From Gautieria morchelliformis (taxonomy: Eukaryota > Basidiomycota > Agaricomycetes > Gomphales > Gomphaceae), in NCBI GenBank assembly GCA_015179125.1, contig WHVA01000132.1:124001-188000 (forward strand): a stretch of 64,000 nucleotides of DNA, written 5' to 3'. Positions within the stretch are counted from its first letter, which is position 1, and every line of letters begins with the position of its first letter. The notes under the pieces are model-generated. The model searched no databases. It was given only the letters and a program-made list of their open reading frames with translations, and was not told where the DNA came from. This document shows, in pieces, positions 1 to 12,800 of the stretch. A program made the translations under genes and the position numbers.

Positions 1-398
1 GTACCCGTGGAAGGCAAGCAGAGTCGTTGTATTATCGATCTCGTAAAAGACAATCTCAGGCTGAATAAACTTAATCTAAGCTCAGCAGACGGTGCTGACT
101 CTGAGCGGCGCAAAATGCGCAACGCTGGCTATCGCGATTTGGGCTTTACGCCTTTACAGTTAATAATTGATTTGTCGTTCGGCGTGTAAACCCTCAAAAA
201 AGGTTTCTTTGGCCTCATTACTAACGGCGGTAGGCATCTGGCTGCTCTAATGCCTTCATGCGGCGGATGGACAGTGAGCCTACGTGTGGACGAGGAGAGC
301 TTACCCGAAAGCAACGTCCAGAATGTCGGCAGCAAGACCACATGCGCCATCAGCTGCAAACCAAACGAAGTTCGCCCGTAAAGCCATCGGCAGCCTGA

Positions 399-1103
399 GT
401 GCGGCACATTGACATCTTATCTTGTTCGCAGGTCTTTGACATTAAGTTATCCAACCCGGACAACAACAAGTCACATGTGCTCCTTGTTGAGCTTGACGAT
501 GTCGTGGTAAGTTGTGTCTTTGCTTCCGACACCCTGAGGGGTCTTTGCTTCCATGGGCACTCGTCATCTACTGTAATGGCATTGTTATTCATGAATCATG
601 ATATCAGCACGATGAGACTCTCATTACAGAGACAACCACCCTGGACATTTCTTGTGGGTGGATCTGTAGCAAGCATCTGTTCTACCCGTACATGTGGCTT
701 CCCGCCAATAAGTTTGGTAGGTGAAAAAAATAATTTTGTTTCGCTGGCGTATTTGACAGATATATGGGCTGGATATTCAGATCATAGCACACCTAAGATC
801 CAAAGGAACGTCATTTCTGGAGTGATCCGAGTCCGACTTTATCCTGCCAAAGGCGTGCAGACTATGGCCCCACATACGTTTCTCTCTAGACCAATCAAGG
901 GCCGATATACCGCCCCGCTTAAACACAAACTCACACATTACGCTGGAATAGGCCCCTACGCGGACCTTACGCACCCCACACGCGCGGTTGTCGGCACAGT
1001 AGACTATTTCCAATGTGCGACGGCAGGGCCTGCAGACCTGGACTTCATGTTTGAATACTACCATAGTATGCACCCCTCGAGACTTGACTTATCATGGCAA
1101 TGA
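399..1103 (+). other. Open frame of 234 codons, unrecognised
   Basis: An uninterrupted frame whose first third reads like real protein (SNPDNNKSHVLLVELDDVVV) and runs into a GTAAGT donor-like site near 509. The remainder looks like random translation, so if this is a gene the coding part is probably one short exon around 420-510. I recognise no family and see no flanking exons I can defend. The stretch 1-1890 otherwise shows no gene I can support. Confidence 0.15.
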
Positions 1104-1889
1104 CATGCAATGTGCCCCGCTGTGAACGCCCGCAGATGTGATCAGACCCCGTACTCATATCGTACGTAAAGAAAAACGCCACCTCAACCCCGAGGCGAGG
1201 ATGCGTGAGCCAGACAGTAGCGTAGAGCGGGTGCGGGGTCATCCCAGTGGGCAGGCAGCGCCGAACAGTGGTTATAGTGGCCGTCGAGTACCACCGAGCT
1301 CGAGTGCCTCCAGCAACGATTTATACTCATTCATCTCTAAAATTGTAAGTTTATCTGTTTAAGTAGTCTCAGACTAGTGTCGTTCACAATTCTCGCAATA
1401 GCGTGGCCAGCTGAAGGCTCTGGTAGGTTCATTGTTTCATCGTCTATAATCTGATCGAATATGACCGTGTCCTTGGCCAACTACCCTACATAGAGCCAGG
1501 AACAAACATTTCTGGTTTGTGGTAGCTTTCTTCTCGGAATAGCAGCAACGTTGGCTTACATTCAATTTGTGACGCAGAACGAGTCGTCAATATCGCTTGA
1601 TGCGTCCTTGCTCGCGAGGAAGCGCGAACTTGTACGTTTGCCTACTTGCGTCTGGAAAGCAAGGAAGATGCCAATATACTGTTAACATGCTTGCGTTAGG
1701 ATGCCGAAATAGCAGTTTTGGTATGTGCAAATCCAGTTAGTTCCTCGTGTGACTGTCGTTAATCTCTGGTTTACAGGAAGCCCAAAAAAAGCGGTATAAA
1801 GTGAGAGCTAAATATCTGCAGTGCAGTGCATCAGGGCGCTCACAAGAATACCGTGGTGTTTGTGAAATAGGCTCTTCTGCGCCACGAGA

Positions 1890-3602
1890 CTGCTTAAACA
1901 TAAGTAGCCGGTCCCACAGAGATACTATATAATCGATGATGTGGCAAGACGGTGCCATGAATGAAGCGGGAAATGGGCATCCTCTTTTCATAGTCACAGT
2001 TCATTATAGCTACTACTAATGCAGCAGAAGTAACGACGTCGATAAGATCAACGCCAAGCTTCTGCAGCTCTTCGACCAGAATTGTGGATTGTTCAAGCCG
2101 CATTGCGTTCATTCACCATCAACCTAAGTAAGGCGCACAGAGGAGCAGGGAAGAGACGAATTAAAATAAATTTCAATACATCTGATTGGAAACATCTCGA
2201 TACCCGCCTTTTCTGGTTCCAACGCCCGGTCCGTCGCGCTAATCCTAACAAAAGCGGCGCGTCCCATGCCGCGCGTATAGCGCATACGACGCGCAACAGG
2301 AAACGAAGACGGTTCTCGAGGGGTTGCCCTGCCTTCCCCACTTGTCGGTGCGAACGTGGGAGAGCGGGATGAATTGATGGAAGAGGTAGCCATGGGCTCC
2401 ATGAGGCTACAACATGAGAGGGTAATGATTGCGTAAACCAATGAGGTGAAATCGATGAAGGGGAACGAACTTCGATGAAATCGTCTGGTAGTTGATAAGC
2501 CTCGACCTATAAACGAGGAGGGGGGACATGACATTTACAACCTGTCTGCTTACATCGTTCCACAGCGTCGATGAACCCCTCCTAGACATAATCTAGGTAC
2601 TCTTCAGTTACCCCTTTCGGCTTTGGATATTCATTCGAAAACGGACTCGGGGCCCAAACTGTACATCACGCGGCCCGTCTCGTCAACTAGAATGATTCCT
2701 ATTAATATAAAGGCGAAACGAAACCTACACAAAATCATTTGTGCCATTATCCGGCCACGCTCTCTCGTTTTCTAGCGCCACATGTCCCCCAGCCGACCGC
2801 GTTCTTGCTATGTCGCCTATAACCCACGGGGGCAAGCGGGGCAAGCGTGGAGCCTTTACGCGGGGCAAGCACGGGGCAAGCGTGGAGCCTTTACGTCCCG
2901 CGTGGCCGAGCTGCACGCGGATCTGGGTACCTCGCGTGTGTGCAAAATGAACAATGCGCTGGAGAGGAGGGATCTTCAATCGTGTCTGTCCAGAGGCCGG
3001 CATCTTCTGGGGAGAGCCGCCCTGGGGTGAGATGAGGCGGGTGCGAGAAAGAAAAGGTAATGGCTGGACATGAACTAGCTTCAGGCGCCACCCCCGTGGC
3101 ATCCATGCAAATAGTGTCTGCGCCTCGCGCAGCGAATCCCTGCAGTGCATGCGTCATCTCTGATTCGGAGCATCCGACGCGAGACCCTCGCGTATGGTGC
3201 CAATCTGACCCATGTTTTCGTTATCAGAGCTGTATGGCAACTAGCAGCGTGTCAGACCATGATCCTCGCCCCCGTAGGTTCCCAGCTACGCACGACGAAG
3301 ATCCTATTCTAACGTGACGCCTCTGATGGCGATAGGCTTGAGGAGGGGGTGGATTTCCGGGTTCTGGGGGTATATATCCATCCTACCGGACGAGTTCGGG
3401 CCAGCATACGAGTGGCTCACAAGGACATACCGGCGGGTAAGTCGCTCCAATGGGAGGGTCGTTCAACGGATAGAGCTGGTCCTCGTTGATCCAGGACGGG
3501 AGTGTTCAAGAAGGGGGGTTTGTAGGTCGCTGAAGACATCCTGTGGGTAGTAAATCTGGGTATTGTAGCTGAAGCGACCGCATTCAGAGTCACAGCTGAC
3601 AA
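1890..3602 (-). pseudogene. Old Yellow Enzyme-family NADH:flavin oxidoreductase, broken copy A
   Basis: Read on the minus strand, family signatures come in the right order: PYSSDNENMG near 3230, ALQGFAARGADTI near 3130, GRLSPEDAGLWTD near 3000, VQLGHAGRKGSTLAP near 2890, RAWPDNGTNDF near 2740, NEYPKPKGVTEEY near 2610, HGAHGYLFHQF near 2385, FVRISATD near 2250, and LVEELQKLGVDLIDV near 2055. These are hallmarks of the FMN-binding TIM barrel of the YqjM-type Old Yellow Enzymes, which reduce activated alkenes using NAD(P)H. The HGAHGYL segment is the usual active-site stretch. Some breaks between motifs may be introns, but the frame changes inside exons (for example after PYSSDNENMG and within the HGAHGYL region), and a local duplication of a GGGGCAAGCGTGGAGCC-like stretch near 2840-2890 inserts extra sequence. 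I therefore call it a pseudogene. Its 5' half recurs at 8785-9460. Confidence 0.75.
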
Positions 3603-4329
3603 GCAAGGTACTTACTTAATCAGTATTTAAGTAGGGACGTCTTTATACCGGACGAATTCCTCACCGAGCTCTCGGGTTCGTCGGCAACCGACGGTGTCAT
3701 CTGGCAAATCGCTGTCGCACGCGACCCCGTGCATGTTCGGGCATCCTGTCTTTCAACTTCAGCTTCAGCTTGTGTTTTTTGATATCGTTTGTACTCTACG
3801 TCAGGGTTGCGCTTCACCATTGCTGAACTCTGCCGCAGGCTTAGGGTCACAGCAATTTGCTTCCACTGACTGTTGGGCCAGGCTGTGGGCGTGCGTGCCA
3901 CTCGTTGGACGCGTAAGACACGGGTCAGCGAGCCGTCATACTGTTTCAACGGGGGGACCATTCTATCCTATTACGCGCCTCGCTTTTCGCTCGCTTGCGC
4001 ATCACACTCTGCTTGGCACAAGCAAAGTCGCTTTTCTGGCTCGCTTGCCACGCTCGCTCTAAACATAGCGCAGTTTTCTTGTAGCTTTTTCGCTCTTACC
4101 GCTCTTACTCTTACTTGCCGCGGCGACCTTGCTAGGCGCCGGCACCCACTACACCCCAACCCCAACCCCCCAACCCCAACAACCTTGCTCTATGCCGTCC
4201 CCGCGACTCGGGTCTAAGGATTGCTGGTTGTCTTGTGACTCGGACCGGAGTGTCAAACGGATTGCTCTCTAACGGATTGCTCTCTCTGCAACACGACCCC
4301 TCGCTTGCCAATTGTTTGTCCGACCACTA

Positions 4330-7300
4330 TACATCCTCGGACTCGTGCCTCACGTATACGTACAAAGTGTGGACTCCACCTATACCCACACGAAACGACG
4401 TCATGGATCCTCCGTCTCATCTTCTTCGAGTGGCCCTCGACAAAAGAACCCTCTCCTTAACAAGTCTCACCTTCTATCACTGTTTGATGTAGATGACAAT
4501 GAATTGGACGAGGAGGCTGTAAAACAAGTCAACAAAACTCAGCAGGCTCTTGGGATTCCCAAGCCTGTCTCCGCCTTAATTTTAAGCACGGTTGTCCAAC
4601 CACTCATGGTCGGTTGAATGACGAATATGGTGATCTTGTGGCGGCTAGTAAATTACTGGAGGGGAACCCTGAGCTCTCGACTGTGGTGGATGCCGCCTGG
4701 GCAAGCAAAAGGTTTGCTTCGGTTCGGAGGATGCGTTGAGTGTTTTTTCTTCGTCTCAGCCAGCTACATCCTTACCATTACACTAATTTCAACTGCAGGA
4801 GTCCTACAAAGTAGGTTTTACCCATACATCCAGTCAGATCAAGCAAAGTCCATCCAGAGTGAGTGCCTCCAGTAATTAAATTATTTGAATCCTGGTGACA
4901 TGTTACATTAGGGAAAGGTGCATTATGTGTAGAGTCAACCTTCGCAAGTTTGCTAACCTGCCGTTCCAGTGATCAAGGACGCCTGGGGACAACCATATGC
5001 GGGATTTCATCATCTTCTATACAATAATCAGATGGCCGCACCGGTCCATACTCTAATTCAGTTGAGATTATCCAAAGCTCTGGTACAGGAAAATCCCGGA
5101 TGGTTCATGAACAATCTAACCTTGTCTTTACAATCCTGTTCAACCTCAGTCAGGCAGTTGATGATAAGGGTGAACTTGATTTTACAAGTATTTTAAGACT
5201 GTCACTAATCCTCGGTATGCATCTAGATCTAGATCTAGATCTCCCCTACCCACCTGCAGATGAGGCGGTTCATGAATTCCTCACTCTCCCATCTGCTTGG
5301 GATGTGACACAAGTACAATTGCACTATCTCTTGTTCCTCCTATACATGTTCCAAGTGGTCTGAGTTGAGTTAGAAGGCTTTTGCATTGGGACTGACCACA
5401 GCAAAGGTCAGGAGGCTCTGGGCAGACGTTGGCGGGAGCATTTAGAGCAGTCTGGTGTTTGCAACCGTTTGTACAAAAGAGCCATTGATAGAGTGGTAGA
5501 GGTAGAAGCTGTAAGCACATTGTCTGGCCATTTGAATATGTGTTGATGCATCAACTCCATGCTTAGGGTCATGTTGGTATAGCGGACAGTCATCTTGACC
5601 AGCCTCAAAAATACCAAGATCCCCTTGATGTGGTGATGGCAGAGGCAAAGAAAGAACTCATTAAGCTTCTATCAGCTATGGATAGCTGTCAGGGGACACC
5701 CTGTTTTCCATTTCCATTTCCGACTCCGCTTCCGGTTCCGATTCCATCTCCGCCTCCGCTTTTGGAAATGATTCCGCTTCTGGGAGAACTTCCACCAGTT
5801 CTGTTCGCCTTGCCAGTTCCACTCCAATTTCCGAGTTCCACTCTCGGAACTGTGTCGGGAATCAAGTGACTTGCGTAATAGGTGGCATCAAGGGTCGATC
5901 AAGGGTCAGGGAGGTCAGGGAGGTGCAGGGTTGATGGCGGGTGCCAAGTGTTGTCCCTGGCTGCGCAGCGTAGTATAATACGGGCTCACTGACATTGGGG
6001 GTCCTTAGACTTTTCTCTTTGGATTTCCCCTTGTCAGGTGAGAATCCCCCCTCTTGTATACTCTGCCTATTTATACAGACTTTGGATTTCCCCTTGTCAG
6101 TTGTGTAGTAGTGTGATCTCCACAACCAGCCAGGGTTGCCCTTACAATAGCCGTGTGGATTCATCTGACACAAAGTCAAGGGACGTAAAGCTAATGGTCT
6201 ATTTCAATGAGGCATGTAGTCTCATGCGGGGGCCTGTGGCCCCAAACACCGAAAACAATTATCTTTATGACATTCTCTGCTCATGTTTCAGTATCTTCCG
6301 AGCCCATCCCCTCTTCATCATATTCCTCTCCACCAGTTCCAAGATTGAAGCACTTGCTCGTGGTGGTCCTATGGCCAACTCTGCACGTATGCAAGACTCA
6401 CGGTGCCTACAAGCACCCATCACAGAGGTTGCTTTTGATTGTGGTATGGGTGTGCCCATTGAACCCTGTCAATACAGGTTGCAGGTTGCAGGTTGCAGGT
6501 TGCAGGAGGTGTCCAACGTTGCATTCATGGCAAAGTTTGGGACACCATTGTAAGATTCTCGCATGATCGCCAGTGTTTCTGGTCATTTATTAACAATTTT
6601 AGATTCTGGGCGATGCTAGAAAATGTGGGGGAGTCTGAAGATCGCATGCGCCTTGAAATCATACGTTTGGCCCAGGCCAAGTTGATATGTTATGATGAAA
6701 TCGATACTGCCGAATGTTTAACGAAGGAGGCAGTGTTAGCTGTGCTCAATGTGCAGCTCAACCTTAGTTTTAATATGTATCGAACCTCCTTCTCTTCCCG
6801 CTATCCATCCGAGCCTATCTTAGGTGAAGCTGCTGCACAGCAGATGTACACATTCCGGAAACACAAGCCATCCGTGGTTGTTGATCTGCTAAAGACCAAT
6901 ATGGAGAGTGGACTCCTTGATCTCGGTGAGCGTGGCAAACTCGTGGCACATGCAATCCTCACTGCGGCTTATGATTGAGCCGTGGAGAAGGACCATCCAA
7001 ATGGCTCTCAACCTCCATTCTATAGTCAAGGTTGCAATTTGACGACTTTCATTGAAGAGCTGTTTAGCAATAATTATGTAGACATAATTCTTGATTCCTT
7101 TCCCGATAACGTCAAACCAGATGCCACGCTGAGAGATGCCTTCAAGCAGTCAAAAATCCAATTTACTCATTTTGTGGAAAATGGTCGACGACACGGCAAC
7201 GACAACGGACACTATGTACGCTGCTTTAGAGGAATGGCGATTATCTGTCACTCGGATCAACATACTGTTGACTTCATGATTCCTGTCCTCTTATGGGATG

Positions 7301-7630
7301 TCGAGCTCTGTGGGGAAGTGATGACGGCTATTTTCATCCAGGTAAAGGGACGATATGCAGTGGGGACCAAGCAAGAATATGCCATCGACGAGGCAAGTCT
7401 ACAATTTTTCCCAAGGCCTTCGGATTCGACGTCGACGTTAACAAGCACGAGATCGGAGAGTCGCCCATACATCGCGCTTATCATGGAATTATTTCCACCG
7501 CCATCCGCGACGGAGAAAACTTTAGAGGTCGATATCCCACAAAGAGGGCCTGTTTTACATTAATTCCATGCATCACTGAGAATTTGCGATATAGACAGCT
7601 TGAATCTGATGGCATAAATTCATAGCGAAC
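4330..7630 (+). pseudogene. Fossil of a large agaricomycete protein with a restriction-nuclease-like C-terminal domain (Crinkler-RHS type?)
   Basis: Several plus-strand segments belong to one gene in order: a short acidic segment (DVDDNELDEEAVKQVN, near 4490), segments near 4620-4720 and 4970-5160, then the long conserved C-terminal half at 6600-7560. The latter has YPSEPILGEAAAQQM near 6800, DLGERGKLVAHAILTAAYD near 6920-6976, and GMAIICHSDQHTVDFMIPVLL followed by AIFIQVKGR near 7230-7350. From memory, agaricomycetes have an expanded family with this YPSEPIL / RGERGELV / QVK layout. The D...QxK spacing resembles a PD-(D/E)xK nuclease core, as described for Crinkler-RHS-type proteins. The assignment to that group is inference. 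The gene looks broken and I treat it as a fossil. It lies between two Old Yellow Enzyme fragments. Confidence 0.5.
5226..5243. repeat. Short CTAGAT microsatellite
   Basis: Three consecutive CTAGAT hexamers inside the fossil gene region. A similar short tandem run of GGTTGCA heptamers lies at about 6478-6506. Both are simple slippage repeats and have no visible function. Confidence 0.8.
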
Positions 7631-8571
7631 ATTTGCTGTCTTTGGGTCAAACTTTTTTTGCCCACTGTATAGCTGAGCACAGAATAGGTCTTGATTACGG
7701 GCTTGTATGGCTGCCATGATACAAATGAATAATGTGAGTGCAGCTCTAAAACTGAAGAACAAAAGCCTAACCTTGCCCCGTCATTCAACTGTTGTAGAGC
7801 TACCTGCCATACGTGGTTATAACGCACTTGTAAGTTTGAGGTGAGATATATGATGTCGAGATGTGCCAGACAACCCTCTAGGAGTGGACTCAGGTCCCAG
7901 GCCGATTCGACGAAGCACCCGCGATATAGTATTTTTGCATATGGCTGCTCCTCCACCGTGTACAAGGTTACCGAACCTGGACAGAAGGCTGAGTACGCGC
8001 AACTTCTCGCCTCACGGTCCTTGGCTAGCCATGTACGGCCGCAGACGCCCGAGTCGCTCCAGGCGGTGCGTAGGTTACAACCTTTTTGGGTGGCGGGCAC
8101 AGGTTGTTACGACTGGCTGGAGAGTGCGCTGCTGAATACGGAGGAGCCAGTCGGAAACACTAATGATGGCTGGTTGGTTACCGGACAAGTTTATGGAGAC
8201 GCAATGAGCAGTATGTTAGTAAGGTGCATTGTCTCAGATTTAATTTGTGCTTGTAAACTGTAACTTAGAGCCCGTTTGGCCGCGCAATCGCATTTTCCAA
8301 AATTAAACAAGCAATCAAAATTGGGCCTTGCCCAATTCCGAGCTTTCAGCTCAGCCGAATTAACAGGCGGACAATTTTGTGTGACCTGGCTGCAGCTGGC
8401 AGATTGCGATGACAATCTCAGGCTTGCCCGCATGAGTCACCCTAAGTGCCACCGCCACGCCAAGGTTACGACGATCCGACCCAAACGTTCAGCTATTTCT
8501 TGTCCTGTGCCCGCACAGGCCTAGAGTACTACTTTACGTCCGCGGCGGAATCTATACAGTTGACTCCCTCC

Positions 8572-8600
8572 TAACGCATACCCCCCGGAGGTATGCGTTA
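8572..8600. repeat. Perfect 11-bp hairpin
   Basis: Arms TAACGCATACC (8572-8582) and GGTATGCGTTA (8590-8600) are exact reverse complements around a 7-nt loop. It stands in non-coding DNA between the fossil gene and the second Old Yellow Enzyme fragment. No partner element or flanking duplication was seen. Confidence 0.7.
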
Positions 8601-8784
8601 TTCGAGAGGGCCAATTGTTTTTTTCCAGTCTTTTCTTTTGGGACGTTGCCCTATGTAAGACGATGTATACAAACTCGAGAGGCAATGCATATTGCACCGC
8701 TCTGAGCATGCAAAATTTGTGTTCATTAACATCAGAGACAAGATCTACTATAGTATTGCCCTAGTAGCCGGTATCGCATATATA

Positions 8785-9460
8785 TATCGGTGCCCAAACT
8801 GTACATCACGTGGTTCGTGAAGTAAAATATAAAGGCGAAACGAAACCTACACAAAATCATTTGTACCATTATCCGGCCACGCTCTCTCGTTTTCTAGCGT
8901 CACATGTCCCCCCCGCCAACCGCGCTCTCGCTATGTCGCCTATAACCCACGGGGCAAGCGTGGAGCCCTTACGCCCCGCGTGGCCGAGCTGCACGCCGAT
9001 CTGGGTACTTTGCGTGTGTGCAAAATGGGCAGATACAGTTTGTCAGCAATTACCATCTGCCGGTTCCATCTGACTCTCCAAGCGAGACACGATCGTCTCA
9101 ATAGTCCTTCTTCCCTACCCACTATTTCGCTTGCCAGGTTCCGAGCAGCCACACAAAGTGTTCACGATAATATAGTGGCCGAATTTGGGAATCCACCTTT
9201 GAGTCGGTCTCGTAGCGCTGAGACCTAGTTCTGGGGGTATGTATCCTACCGGATGCGTTAGTCTCAGCATACGAGTGGCTCACAAGGACATACCGGCGGG
9301 TAAGTCGCTCCAATGGGAGGATTGTTCAACGGATAGAAATGGTCCTCATCCGTGATGGGTGTTCAAGAAGGGGGGTTTGTAGGTCGGTGAAGACAATCCT
9401 GTGGGTAGTAATATCGTGTTGTTCAACCCTCTAGCTGAAGCGACCGTATCCCCGACTCTC
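8785..9460 (-). pseudogene. Old Yellow Enzyme fragment, copy B (5' half)
   Basis: This is a direct repeat of roughly 2655-3590 of the other Old Yellow Enzyme pseudogene, in the same orientation. On the minus strand it keeps the LGHAGRKGSTLAP motif near 8960-8990 and the WPDNGT(N)DF exon end near 8870. It then stops abruptly near the shared segment TGTACATCACG (8802). The extra tandem duplication seen in copy A is missing here, so copy B is nearer the ancestral layout in that part. No downstream (HGAHGYL) half is present, hence a truncated fragment. Confidence 0.65.
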
Positions 9461-9739
9461 TCCGAATGCGAGGGAGGGTCTCCACATCACTCTTTTTCGT
9501 CTGGCGCCGTCACCGTGTCAGTCACGTGATGAACGCGCCGTAACCTTGACACATGACTGAACTTAAATTAGTTCAACGAACACCATATGCGGTCCATCCG
9601 AGGATGGACTCAGGTGCGAAAAAAATTTGCTATTCCGTAGTTCAGACCTATGTGTGACGGGTGACTAGGGCTCTGAGAGTTCAGGTTCAATGGGTCTTGT
9701 GGCGCGTGACTGAACCTATGGTTGTGCTCGGCTTGGGGC

Positions 9740-9900
9740 CGCGGCCTGGTGCTGGTGGTGGGGGATGTACTGTACCATTTTAGCCCGAGCCGAGCCTGGC
9801 CTGTTGTTAAAGGCCTGGCTCAGGATCTGGCAAGTCCGAGCCCGAGCAAGCCAGACCCAAGCCCGGGCTTGGGGCCGAGCCGGGCCCTGCACATCACTCC
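9740..9900. repeat. GC-rich palindromic stretch, possible hAT-type MITE remnant
   Basis: The stretch contains repeated GGGCTTGG, GGCCGAGCC and CCCGAGC words and ends in GAGCCGGGCCCTG. This resembles the self-complementary ends of fungal hAT-derived MITEs. I could not find a matching left terminus or an 8-bp duplication, so the element type is a guess. Confidence 0.25.
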
Positions 9901-10011
9901 CTTAACTTGAAGACTCAGCATGCAGAAATCCAGCACCTTGCCCCGTGACTGCATCCACGCATATTAGATCGGTTCGGCGCTGTCTATCTCCTGAATCTTT
10001 GTGTAATCACC

Positions 10012-12212
10012 ATGTCGGCGGCCCAGCAACAACAGTGAGCATCGCCCTGGTTCACTTCTGATGCCGTTTCTTATGTCTATAGGTCTTCGTTGAACAAGCT
10101 AACTGACAAAGAGCACCATGACACAACTGTCGTCGCTCCCAACAACAACCGAGGCTATGAATTTTGGATGGTCTTCGTGGCCAACTTGGTTGTCGATCTA
10201 CTTTCTGCACTTGACTTAGTATGTTTGGGGAACGCTTCCTCCTCGTTGCTCTAACTTTGTGCTATGTAAAGACTGCCGTCTCAACCGCTCTCCCGACGAT
10301 CGTCGCTCGCCTTAATGGTACTGACTTTATCTGGGTAGGTAGCTCGTATGCTATCGGGTCTACCGCCGTCGTGCCCACCGTTGGCGGGCTCGTCTCCATT
10401 TTCGGTAGAAAACCCATCCTATTGGCTTTTATAGTTTTCTTTGCTATCGGCTCTGCGATATCTGGTGCTGCACAGAGTATGAGTATGCTCATCGCGGGAA
10501 GAGGTATGACGCCCTACATAAGACATTAACCGCCTCATTTTTGTATCACCCTTCCCTCAGCGATTCAAGGGTTCGGCGGAGGAGGTTGCATCTCATGCAC
10601 GGAAATCATATACGCAGATATCGTCCCGCTGCCTGAACGCGGCAAATTCCTCGGTGTCACAGCATCGTCAGCTCATTTTCTTACCGTTCTTGCATGTTTT
10701 TTAATATTTGGCCTGCACCTCCCAGCGTTTGGGCATTTGCATGGCATGTCTTTAATCCTCACCTCCGATCGCAACTAAAACTACCGTATTGTAGTGGTAT
10801 CGGCCCCCTCATTGGCGGGGCATTGGCCAACTCAGGCTCATGGCGCTGGCTTTTTTTGCTCAATCTTCCACTTTGCGCGGTGTCTACTATTCTCGTCTTC
10901 ATATTCTTCCATGTGCATACACCAAAAGACAGTTTTCGTTCAAAGATTGGCCGAATGGACTGGTTGTGAGTTCCTTTCGTACTGGTGCACCTTTCGGTGC
11001 TGACAATCGCACGTATAATGAAGCGGGAACGCTATCATCATATGCAGTACAACATCCGTTATGATAGGATTGACATGGGGCGGCCTGCGTTTCCCTTGGA
11101 CATCGTTGCACGTTTTAGTCCCTCTTTGCCTCGGATCTTGCGGAATTCTTCTATTCTTTGTCGTCGAGGCGTACTGGGTCAGGGAGCCGACGGTAAATAA
11201 CCATAGGCATGCTGTGCGATCATCAGCCATTCATATATTTTTGATATAGGTTCCATGGTTCAGTATGACAAACAGGACAACTCTCAGCGGGTAACTGGCT
11301 GCTTTACCAAAATTTGGCTTTAATTCACTAATACTTGTTATTTTCAAGTTATCTGGGCACCTTCTTCCATGGCATTGCGTCCATATGCGTTATCTGTACG
11401 TAGTTCTCGCAACACGAAACGAATAGATTTCGGGTGGATAATTCTTTCAGACTATCTTCCCGTGTATTTCCAGGCGTCCAAGACCACCTCGGCAATTCGC
11501 TCGGGTGTCGATTTCCTTGGCCTTGCGTTGACGATTGCCCCACTCGCCATTATTACGGGTGCCTCTGTCCAAGTCTTTAACCGCTATCGACCTCAGAACT
11601 ATCTAGGCTGGATACTGACGATGATCGGCTTTGGTCTCCTTTCCACACTCAACGAAAACAGCACCACTGCTCAATACATCGGATTTCAGGTAATTTTGGG
11701 TATGGGACTGGGAATGATTTGGATTGGCACCCAATTTCCTATCCTGGCACCCCTCCCCTTCTCAAACAATGCGCATGCATTGGCGTTCTTCACATTTATC
11801 AGGTGCTTGGCACAAGTACGTACGCAAGCTCAGTTTTGTTCGCTGATACAGTCTGCGAGCTAATAAACTTTCCTCCCTCGCGTAGAGTTGGGGCACTGCT
11901 ATCGGCGGTACAATTTTGCAAAATACGCTCAGAAAACGCTTGCCTGCCTCTTTCACACTATCACTCCCGCAAGGCGTACAACTTGCCTACGCTATTATTC
12001 CGTCAATTGCCGGCATGCCCCAACCGATCAAAGACCAAGTACGCGCAGCCTTTGCTCAGAGCACGACGCTCATTTGGCAAGTGATGATTGGAATATCTGG
12101 CCTGGGGTTGATGACGTGTCTGTTGATGCGGGAGGTCGAAATGCGCAAATCCCTGGATGAAAAATGGGCATTAAAGGAGAAAGCAAAACCTGAGGGTGCG
12201 GCTACTCCGTAA
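10012..12212 (+). CDS. MFS drug:H+ antiporter, DHA2 type (14-TMS), 11 exons
   Basis: A plasma- or vacuolar-membrane exporter of the major facilitator superfamily that would use the proton gradient to extrude small molecules. Exons: 10012-10034, 10083-10218, 10272-10503, 10561-10666, 10726-10743, 10795-10965, 11024-11192, 11250-11290, 11349-11395, 11451-11815, 11886-12212. The joined length is 1635 nt, giving 544 residues with every junction in phase. Diagnostic parts are TAVSTALPTIV and WVGSSYAIGSTAVVP in the first helices, the motif A loop GGLVSIFGRKPIL, RAIQGFGGGG, and motif C GIGPLIGGALANSGSWRWLF, typical of antiporters. The C-terminus is a charged tail after the last helix. The start follows ATCACC and opens a hydrophilic Q-rich N-terminus. 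Intron 5 (10744-10794) appears to use a GC-AG pair (GCATGT...TAG), which restores the invariant GIGP motif. The substrate cannot be told from sequence. The gene looks intact. Confidence 0.9.
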
Positions 12213-12800
12213 TACGATATTCACCCAACCAATTTGCCTGGAACTGTTGATGTAAGTCATCCATATGACAAATTCTGTATGTACAGTACCGTAGCATTTC
12301 GCCTGACTATTTGTGTGGGATATAAGGACAAACCTTCATCTGTCTTTCGTCCTGGATGCAGCCTTAATTTTTGGTTTCCCTTATAATCCTAAATCCAAGA
12401 TAACATGTGTAATACTGTATATCTAAAATATCAGGACATTTTGTAGACATTTAGGCTGGAGTTGCCTCTGCAGTCCTCCAAACCGGCATATTGGACACTA
12501 CACATTATGCATATATTACACTTCTATTAAGCGTACAATGTGTGAAAGTTTGCATCCCTTTGTCCGTGTTTGATGCAGCTTTCTGTTCCATTGTGGATGT
12601 TTGCCTCTATTTATGAGCCATGTGATGAGCTTTGTCTCACTCTTGCTTCATTGGAATTTCCTATGTGTTATGCACTCTGTACTTACTGTTCATGGTTTTG
12701 CATCCAAACATTCGTATCATTCCCCGTCCCTGACGGGTGTTGTCACTGTAGTTGTTAACTTTCTCTTACTGTAGTTTCTGACAGTTCTATGGGTTTCCAT
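12213..12800. other. 3' flank of the MFS gene, no gene seen
   Basis: AT-rich DNA with only short frames. Nothing recognisable apart from the presumed 3' untranslated region. Confidence 0.5.

Noticed and set aside
2655-9460. The direct repeats at 2.7-3.6 kb and 8.8-9.5 kb as the two LTRs of a retrotransposon
   Set aside because: They encode Old Yellow Enzyme motifs on the minus strand, have no TG...CA ends or duplication, and no retroelement genes lie between.
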